This document shows positions 6,262-10,647 of a stretch of DNA of 10,647 bases, one piece after another (within the stretch, counting starts at the first letter, position 1; each line of letters starts with the position of its first letter). The DNA comes from Lachnospiraceae bacterium (GTDB lineage: Bacteria > Bacillota > Clostridia > Lachnospirales > Lachnospiraceae). A program made the position numbers and the translations under genes. The stretch is taken from contig CAAFNG010000407.1 in the NCBI GenBank assembly GCA_900764225.1, positions 1 to 10,647 on the forward strand. The letters are read 5' to 3'. The notes under the pieces are model-generated. The model was given only the letters and a program-made list of their open reading frames with translations. It had not been told where the DNA came from and searched no databases.

Positions 6262-7470
6262 ATGCAAATCAGGCGCATGGCCGCTGTCGTTTTTGTGACA
6301 GCGGTCCTTATTATTGGACAGATTTTTCCGGTACAGGCCATGGAAGAAGAGAAGCTTCATGCACTTTCGGCAGTACTGATGGATGGAGAAAACGGTCGGG
6401 TTCTGTACGGAAAAGAAGAATATAAAGCCCGGCCCAATGCCAGCACCACAAAAGTTATGACCTGTATTCTTGCACTGGAACTTGGAAAAGGAGATGATTA
6501 TGTCCAGGTTTCAAAAGAGGCGGCATCCCAGCCACAGACCAGGCTTGGAATGAAGGAAGGACAGCAGTTTTATCTGGAAGACCTTCTCTATTCCCTGATG
6601 CTGAAAAGCCATAATGATACAGCAGTAGCAATCGCAGAACATATCGGCGGCTCAGTGGAAAAATTTGCAGCTCTGATGAACAGAAAGGCAAAAGAGCTTG
6701 GATGCACAGATACGCATTTTGTGACACCAAACGGTCTGGATGCGGAGGATGAAGGCGGAATCCATCACACCACTGCAAGAGACCTGGGACTGATCATGGC
6801 TTATGCAGTAAAAAACAGTACTTTTGTTCATATTACCCAGACCCGGGATTACACCTTTTCGGATATCTCAGGAAGAAAACATTATTCCGTCCATAATACG
6901 AATGCGTTTCTGGATATGGAAACCGGCGTGATCTCGGGAAAAACCGGATTCACAGGAAATGCAGGATACTGCTATGTCTGTGCGGTGAAACAGGATGAAA
7001 AGTTCTTCATTGTTGCACTTCTCGGATGTGGATGGCCCGGAAACAAAAATTATAAATGGGAAGATGCGAAAAAGCTGTTATCTTATGGACGTGACAATTA
7101 CAGATATGTGCTTCTTCCGGAAGTTCCCAGCCTGCCGGACATTCCCGTGACAGATGCCATTCCTGAAACGGAAGATTATTACCCGGAGAAAGATTCTAAG
7201 ACAACTGTCATGCTGAAAATACACGCAGCTCTCCCGGAAAAAGAACAGACGAAAAAATATCTTCTGAAGAAAACCGAGACCGTCACCTGGGAGACTTCTC
7301 TTCCCGAGCAGCTAAAAGCACCGGTACAGAAAAATCAGAAGATCGGCAGTCTTCACGCAAAGCTTGACGGGAAAGAAATCCTGTCCTGTCTCGTGACAGC
7401 GGATACAAAAATCAGCAGGATCACCTATAAATGGTATGTAAACAGAGTTTTTCAGGATTATTTTCATTAA
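6262..7470 (+). CDS. Serine-type D-Ala-D-Ala carboxypeptidase (S11, second copy)
   Basis: An extracytoplasmic peptidoglycan-trimming penicillin-binding protein of 402 residues. A signal peptide (1-26, cleavage near PVQA-M) precedes the catalytic domain, which has SxxK as STTK (61-64, nucleophile S61), SxN as SHN (116-118) and KTG (227-229). The C-terminal PBP5-like beta domain covers about 283-385. The end (about 385-402, WYVNRVFQDY) is aromatic and basic and may touch the membrane. The ATG at 6262 is chosen because GGAGGG (6251-6256) lies five bases upstream; the GTG at 6247 would place the ribosome site inside the gene. A carboxypeptidase gene (dacB) also lies close downstream of scpAB in B. 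subtilis, so this neighbourhood is old. B. subtilis DacB acts in spore cortex formation; such a role here is only a possibility. A strong terminator follows. Confidence 0.93.
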   Translation: MQIRRMAAVVFVTAVLIIGQIFPVQAMEEEKLHALSAVLMDGENGRVLYGKEEYKARPNASTTKVMTCILALELGKGDDYVQVSKEAASQPQTRLGMKEGQQFYLEDLLYSLMLKSHNDTAVAIAEHIGGSVEKFAALMNRKAKELGCTDTHFVTPNGLDAEDEGGIHHTTARDLGLIMAYAVKNSTFVHITQTRDYTFSDISGRKHYSVHNTNAFLDMETGVISGKTGFTGNAGYCYVCAVKQDEKFFIVALLGCGWPGNKNYKWEDAKKLLSYGRDNYRYVLLPEVPSLPDIPVTDAIPETEDYYPEKDSKTTVMLKIHAALPEKEQTKKYLLKKTETVTWETSLPEQLKAPVQKNQKIGSLHAKLDGKEILSCLVTADTKISRITYKWYVNRVFQDYFH

Positions 7471-7476
7471 ATCAGT

Positions 7477-7508
7477 GGCCCCTGGCATATGTCAGGGGTT
7501 AATTTTTT
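7477..7508 (+). terminator. Intrinsic terminator of the scpAB-carboxypeptidase operon
   Basis: CCCCTG (7479-7484) pairs with CAGGGG (7493-7498), and the inner bases GCATATGT can extend the stem by a G-U pair and more. The arm is followed by TTAATTTTTT. It begins six bases after the stop codon and separates the two operons. The T-run also forms part of a palindrome described separately. Confidence 0.85.
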
Positions 7509-7513
7509 AACAT
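7496..7513 (+). promoter_or_regulatory. Rex-like palindrome upstream of the decarboxylase promoter
   Basis: GTTAA (7498-7502), four bases, TTAAC (7507-7511) is a perfect inverted repeat. Against the clostridial Rex operator TTGTTAA-N4-TTAACAA, this 18-base site matches 11 of 14 defined positions. Rex is the NADH/NAD+-sensing repressor of fermentation genes. The site ends 15 bases before the -35 element. It overlaps the T-run of the terminator, which by itself would supply several of the matching bases, so the assignment is tentative. Confidence 0.4.
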
Positions 7514-7528
7514 TCATGACGAAAAGTA

Positions 7529-7557
7529 TTGAATTTTTGGTCAGAAAAAGGTACAAT
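7529..7557 (+). promoter_or_regulatory. Sigma-A-type promoter of the decarboxylase operon
   Basis: TTGAAT (7529-7534) and TACAAT (7552-7557) are 17 bases apart; transcription should begin near 7563-7565. It is preceded by the terminator of the upstream operon and followed by a leader of about 50 bases to the first start codon. Confidence 0.75.
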
Positions 7558-7579
7558 TATACTCGGCTGAATTTTTGGT
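7530..7579 (+). repeat. 12-bp direct repeat flanking the decarboxylase promoter
   Basis: TGAATTTTTGGT occurs exactly at 7530-7541, overlapping the -35 hexamer, and at 7568-7579, just past the expected transcription start. The copies are 38 bases apart. The placement on both sides of the polymerase footprint is what a repressor operator pair would have. A duplicated promoter is less likely because the second copy lacks a -10 element at a proper distance. Confidence 0.6.
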
Positions 7580-7612
7580 TATATTAATAATAAAAATGGA
7601 GGGCATAGTATA

Positions 7613-9049
7613 ATGAGTAATGCGACACAAAGCGTAGCGGCTGCAAGGATCAATTCCCTGCTTGACGCCAACAGTTTTGTTGAGATCGGACAGACTGTTA
7701 CAGCCAGAACAACAGATTTCAACATGACTGAGAAAAAGGCACCTTCAGACGGTGTGATCACCGGATATGGTGTGATTGACGGCAGCCTGGTGTATGTATA
7801 CAGCCAGGATGCATCTGTACTGAACGGAACAGTTGGTGAGATGCATGCCAAAAAGATCGCCAAGATTTATGATCTCGCTCTTAAAGTAGGAGCACCTGTT
7901 ATCGGTCTTGTAGACTGTGCAGGACTTCGTCTTCAGGAGGCTACTGATGCACTTGAGGCATTTGGTGAGATCTATCTGAAACAGACACTGGCATCCGGTG
8001 TTGTTCCGCAGATCACAGCTGTATTCGGAACATGCGGCGGTGGAATGGCAGTTGTGCCGGCTCTTACAGACTTTACATTCGTAGAGGCTAAGAAAGGTAG
8101 ACTGTTTGTAAACACTCCGAATGCACTGGAAGGAAACAGAGTGGAAAAATGCGATTCAGCTTCCGCACAGTTCCAGAGTGAGGAGACAGGACTTGTTGAT
8201 GGTATCGGAACAGAAGAGGAGATCCTTGGACAGATCCGTACACTGGTCAGCATGCTTCCGGAGAACAATGAAGACAATGACAGCTTCAAAGAATGCACAG
8301 ATGACCTGAACAGAGTATGTGATGATATCGCAGGCTGCACAGGCGACACAGCTATTGCGCTTTCAAGAATCGCTGACAATGGTGAATTTTTTGAAACAAA
8401 GGCAGCTTACGGACAGGATGTCGTAACAGGCTTCCTTCGTCTGAACGGAGCTACTGTTGGCGCTGTTGCAAACAGAAGCGAGTCTTACGATGCTGATGGC
8501 AATAAGACAGAGATTTCCGACGGAACTCTTTCTGCCAGAGGCGCAAGAAAAGCAGCAGATTTCGTTAAATTCTGTGATGCTTTCGAAATTCCGGTACTTA
8601 CACTTACCAACGTGACAGGATTTAAGGCTACTCTCTGCAACGAGAAGATGATGGCTAAATCCGTAGGTGAGATGGTACATGCTTTTGCATCTGCAACTGT
8701 ACCGAAGGTAAATGTTGTAGTTGGTAAAGCTTACGGAACTGCATACGTTGCCATGAACAGCAAATCTGTCGGAGCAGATATGGTTTATGCGTGGGATACA
8801 GCTGAGATCGGTATGATGGATGCTTCCCTTGCAGCAAAGATCATGTATGAGGGAGCTGACGCTTCTACACTGAATGAGAAGGCAGCTGAGTACAAAGAAC
8901 TTCAGAACGGTATCGCATCTGCAGCAGCAAGAGGATATGTGGATACTGTGATCAAAGCAGAAGATACAAGAAAATATGTAATCGGTGCTTTTGAGATGCT
9001 GTTCACAAAAAGGGAAGACCGTCCATCCAAAAAGCATGGAACAGTCTAA
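7613..9049 (+). CDS. Acyl-CoA-type carboxyltransferase subunit of a Na+-translocating decarboxylase
   Basis: A biotin-dependent carboxyltransferase with two crotonase-like halves (about 10-225 and 240-478). It should move a carboxyl group between an acyl-CoA and biotin on the carrier protein encoded downstream. The second half is recognisable from KAYGTAYVAMNSK (372-384), GADMVYAW (387-394), AEIGMM (397-402) and the ending ARGYVD...KREDRPSKKHG. The first half has LASGVVPQITAVFGTCGGGMAVVPALTDF (126-154), where relatives have a GPCAGGA-type oxyanion loop, and DCAGLRLQE (101-109), where they have SGGARIQE. At 478 residues it is shorter than methylmalonyl-CoA (about 510) and glutaconyl-CoA (about 590) decarboxylase alpha subunits. 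Its placement with membrane and biotin subunits argues for an MmdA-like role; the exact substrate is open. GGAGGG lies nine bases before the ATG, and the OadG-like gene follows after 13 bases. Confidence 0.85.
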   Translation: MSNATQSVAAARINSLLDANSFVEIGQTVTARTTDFNMTEKKAPSDGVITGYGVIDGSLVYVYSQDASVLNGTVGEMHAKKIAKIYDLALKVGAPVIGLVDCAGLRLQEATDALEAFGEIYLKQTLASGVVPQITAVFGTCGGGMAVVPALTDFTFVEAKKGRLFVNTPNALEGNRVEKCDSASAQFQSEETGLVDGIGTEEEILGQIRTLVSMLPENNEDNDSFKECTDDLNRVCDDIAGCTGDTAIALSRIADNGEFFETKAAYGQDVVTGFLRLNGATVGAVANRSESYDADGNKTEISDGTLSARGARKAADFVKFCDAFEIPVLTLTNVTGFKATLCNEKMMAKSVGEMVHAFASATVPKVNVVVGKAYGTAYVAMNSKSVGADMVYAWDTAEIGMMDASLAAKIMYEGADASTLNEKAAEYKELQNGIASAAARGYVDTVIKAEDTRKYVIGAFEMLFTKREDRPSKKHGTV

Positions 9050-9062
9050 GTGAGGTGAGCGT

Positions 9063-9824
9063 ATGAGACAGTTTTATAAAAAGATCTCTTCTGTCTGCAT
9101 GGCACTTCTTTGCGTGGCTGCACTTCTGATCGGCTGCACAGCTACTGCATGGGCTGCTGACGAGGTTGATGATTCTGTAAAGAGTCAGCTTGTCACAACA
9201 ACCAAAGGTCTGACGGAAGCGATCATCGCAATGTCCGAGGATGATATCCAGGGTTATATGGAATCAGAGGATGCTTTTACACAGAGCGCAGCAAGTGCGT
9301 GGGATGGCTCCAGAGAAGAGCTTGGTGAGAAAAAAGGTGATATCAATGAGAAAGATATCACAGTAGAGTATTCCGATGATCAGTATACCGTTGTTGTTCC
9401 GGTATCCTTCGAGAAAAACAAAGCGAATTTCACTTATGTATTTGATAAATCAGGAACCCCGACTTCTGTTTCTGTTGATGTAAATTATACACTGGCACAG
9501 AACATGGAGAAGGCAGCCATGAACACAGTGATGGGTCTTGGAACCGTATTTGTGATCCTGATATTCCTGATCTTCGTGATCTCTCTTTTCAAATATATTC
9601 CCGGACTTGTGGAGGGAAAGAAAAAAGAGAGTGCACCGGCTCCGGCAGCCGCAGCACCGGCTCCGGTTGCAGCACCAGTTGCTGAGCCTGCTGTTGAGGA
9701 TGTGACAGATGATGGTGAGCTTATTGCCGTGATCGCCGCAGCGATCGCTGCTTCTGAAGGCAAAACAAGCACAGACGGATTCGTAGTACGTTCCATCCGT
9801 AAGATCAACCGCAGAAAAAGATAA
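9063..9824 (+). CDS. OadG/MmdD-family small membrane subunit with extracytoplasmic domain
   Basis: 253 residues. An N-terminal hydrophobic segment (about 9-31) ends either at a lipobox-like LIGC (22-25) or at a signal-peptidase site near AWA-A. A soluble domain (about 32-150) then lies outside the cell, followed by one membrane helix (about 152-177, GTVFVILIFLIFVISLF), an Ala-Pro linker (about 191-210) and a cytoplasmic end with DDGELIAVIAAAIAAS (216-231) and FVVRSIRKINRRKR. The helix, linker and tail are typical of the gamma/delta subunits that assemble Na+-pumping decarboxylases and join the carboxyltransferase to the membrane part. The outer domain makes it much longer than proteobacterial OadG (about 80-90 residues). 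Its job is unknown. AGGTGA precedes the start by four bases. It lies between the carboxyltransferase and biotin-carrier genes. Confidence 0.85.
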   Translation: MRQFYKKISSVCMALLCVAALLIGCTATAWAADEVDDSVKSQLVTTTKGLTEAIIAMSEDDIQGYMESEDAFTQSAASAWDGSREELGEKKGDINEKDITVEYSDDQYTVVVPVSFEKNKANFTYVFDKSGTPTSVSVDVNYTLAQNMEKAAMNTVMGLGTVFVILIFLIFVISLFKYIPGLVEGKKKESAPAPAAAAPAPVAAPVAEPAVEDVTDDGELIAVIAAAIAASEGKTSTDGFVVRSIRKINRRKR

Positions 9825-9847
9825 TCATTATTTAGGAGGATTTTAAA

Positions 9848-10231
9848 ATGAAGAGTTATACAATTACTGTTAACGGAACAGCATACGAAGTTACTGTAGA
9901 AGAGAACGGAAACGCAGCAGCTCCAGTTGCAGCAGCAGCTCCGAAGGCAGCTGCACCTGCACCAAAGGCAGCTCCTGCAGCAGCACCGAAAGCAGCAGCT
10001 CCTGCAGCAGGCGCAGGTTCTGTTAAAGTTTCTGCTGCTGTTCCGGGAAAAGTTGTAAAAATCGTTGCATCTGTTGGACAGAGCGTAAAAGCCGGTGACA
10101 GCGTAGTGATCGTTGAGTCCATGAAAATGGAGATCCCGGTTGTTGCTCCTCAGGACGGAACAATCGCCAGCATCGATGTTGCAGAGGGTGCTGCCGTTGA
10201 AAATGGAGATACTCTTGCAACAATGAACTAA
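9848..10231 (+). CDS. Biotin carboxyl carrier subunit of the Na+-translocating decarboxylase
   Basis: 127 residues in three parts: a short N-terminal segment (1-20, MKSYTITVNGTAYEVTVEE) of the type that docks onto the other subunits, a flexible Ala-Pro-Lys linker (about 23-57), and a biotinyl domain (58-127). The biotin site is ESMKMEIP (90-97) with Lys93 as the modified residue; Ser replaces the more common Ala of EAMKM, a variant also present in some functional carriers such as B. subtilis YngHB. The domain carries carboxybiotin between the carboxyltransferase and the membrane beta subunit. It corresponds to MmdC/GcdC or the C-terminal part of OadA. AGGAGGA (9834-9840) lies seven bases before the ATG, and the beta-subunit gene starts 15 bases after the stop. 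Confidence 0.95.
   Translation: MKSYTITVNGTAYEVTVEENGNAAAPVAAAAPKAAAPAPKAAPAAAPKAAAPAAGAGSVKVSAAVPGKVVKIVASVGQSVKAGDSVVIVESMKMEIPVVAPQDGTIASIDVAEGAAVENGDTLATMN
9917..10016 (+). repeat. Low-complexity Ala-Pro-Lys coding repeat
   Basis: Imperfect tandem units built from GCAGCAGCT, CCGAAGGCA and similar codons encode the linker of the biotin carrier (for example APKAAAPAPKAAP). It is translated and in frame. A shorter Ala-Pro tract of the same kind occurs in the OadG-like gene (about 9631-9705). Such tracts can change length by replication slippage, and they explain the long open frames on the opposite strand. Confidence 0.7.
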
Positions 10232-10246
10232 ACAGGAGGTAGACAA

Positions 10247-10647
10247 ATGTCTTATGTAACAAATACCCTGTCAAACCTGATCCATCAGACAGCATTTTTC
10301 AACCTTACCTGGGGAAACTACCTGATGATCGCAGTGGCATGTGTGTTCTTATATCTTGCCATTAAACATGGTTTTGAGCCGCTGCTGTTGGTTCCGATCG
10401 CTTTTGGTATGCTTCTGGTAAATATTTATCCGGATATCATGATTTCTCCGGAAAATGCAAGCAACGGTGTCGGAGGTCTGTTGCACTACTTCTTCAAACT
10501 GGATGAGTGGTCCATTCTTCCGTCCCTGATTTTCCTTGGTGTCGGCGCACTGACGGATTTCCGTCCGTTGATCGCAAACCCGATCAGTTTTCTATTGGGA
10601 GCAGCCGCACAGTTCGGTATTTTTGCCGCATATCTGCTGGCTATCGT
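10247..10647 (+). CDS. Na+-translocating decarboxylase beta subunit, N-terminal part (3' end outside window)
   Basis: The first 133 residues of an OadB/MmdB/GcdB-type membrane protein, the subunit that decarboxylates carboxybiotin and exports Na+. An excellent AGGAGGT (10234-10240) lies six bases before the ATG. Seen so far are an N-terminal helix region (about 24-40), a second hydrophobic stretch with FEPLLLVPIAFGMLL (43-57), and LIFLGVGALTDFRPLIANP (94-112) followed by LGAAAQFGIFAAYL (117-130). The GA-x-TDF-x-PL-x-ANP and GAAAQFG signatures are hallmarks of this family. The frame is intact to the window end. The full family length is about 370-430 residues, so roughly two thirds lies outside. 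Being last of the four visible subunits, it completes an A-D-C-B order like that of Veillonella methylmalonyl-CoA decarboxylase. Confidence 0.95.
   Translation, partial: MSYVTNTLSNLIHQTAFFNLTWGNYLMIAVACVFLYLAIKHGFEPLLLVPIAFGMLLVNIYPDIMISPENASNGVGGLLHYFFKLDEWSILPSLIFLGVGALTDFRPLIANPISFLLGAAAQFGIFAAYLLAI

Noticed and set aside
5503..6360. Minus-strand open frame of 285 codons across the phospholipase-like gene and into the carboxypeptidase
   Set aside because: It runs opposite two genes with clear motifs and ribosome sites, has no recognisable domain, and crosses an intergenic gap.
771..7470. The two D-Ala-D-Ala carboxypeptidase genes as a recent duplication flanking the operon
   Set aside because: They share the S11 motifs and general length, but the sequences around the motifs differ widely (SITK/STTK, SGN/SHN), so they are old paralogs.
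9825..9847. Gene for an MmdE-like epsilon subunit between the OadG-like and biotin-carrier genes, as in Veillonella
   Set aside because: The gap is 23 bases and holds only the ribosome site, so no such gene fits here; it may be absent or located elsewhere.
9485..10246. Long minus-strand open frame rich in Cys and Ser opposite the OadG-like and biotin-carrier genes
   Set aside because: It is the mirror of GCA/GCT-rich Ala-Pro linkers read on the other strand; it has no family signature, and both + strand genes have clear domains and ribosome sites.

Overview
The window looks like a chromosomal segment from an anaerobic, low-to-mid-GC Gram-positive Firmicute, most likely a gut Lachnospiraceae (Clostridia). 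The evidence is the strong AGGAGG-type ribosome sites, the consensus-like sigma-A promoters, the scpA-scpB-dac neighbourhood and a Na+-translocating biotin-dependent decarboxylase operon. The assignment comes from protein features and gene order, since no rRNA or marker gene is present. All genes are on the + strand. No tRNA, rRNA, CRISPR array, insertion sequence or prophage gene was seen, and no gap between genes exceeds about 150 bases.

Region 1 (3-1967): the C-terminal end of a Cna-B/SpaA-type surface protein runs in from the left edge and ends without an LPXTG signal. After a hairpin comes a secreted D-Ala-D-Ala carboxypeptidase (S11 family) that trims peptidoglycan stem peptides.

Region 2 (1979-7508): a near-perfect TTGACA-18-TATAAT promoter, followed by a leader with an 8-bp inverted repeat, probably drives a compact operon. 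Its genes are a MoeA/MoCF-like molybdopterin-binding protein with a Cys-rich tail, a cytosolic calcineurin-like phosphoesterase, scpA and scpB (the non-SMC subunits of condensin), a zinc-dependent phospholipase C-family protein without a signal peptide, and a second S11 D-Ala-D-Ala carboxypeptidase. The phosphoesterase starts one base after the stop of the gene before it and overlaps scpA by 17 bases. scpB starts at TTG behind a good ribosome site. A strong intrinsic terminator closes the unit.

Region 3 (7496-10647): a regulated-looking promoter (TTGAAT-17-TACAAT) drives an operon for a Na+-pumping decarboxylase: carboxyltransferase of the acyl-CoA type, OadG/MmdD-like small membrane subunit, biotin carrier, and the beta (Na+ channel) subunit, which is cut off by the window end. 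In this machine the carboxyltransferase moves CO2 from a carboxylated substrate to biotin on the carrier, and the beta subunit releases it while exporting Na+. The carboxyltransferase is shorter than classical methylmalonyl-CoA or glutaconyl-CoA decarboxylase alpha subunits and diverges in several active-site loops, so its substrate is open. The control region holds a Rex-like palindrome (GTTAA-N4-TTAAC) and a perfect 12-bp direct repeat, one copy on the -35 and the other just past the expected transcription start. These are the most testable new signals in the window.
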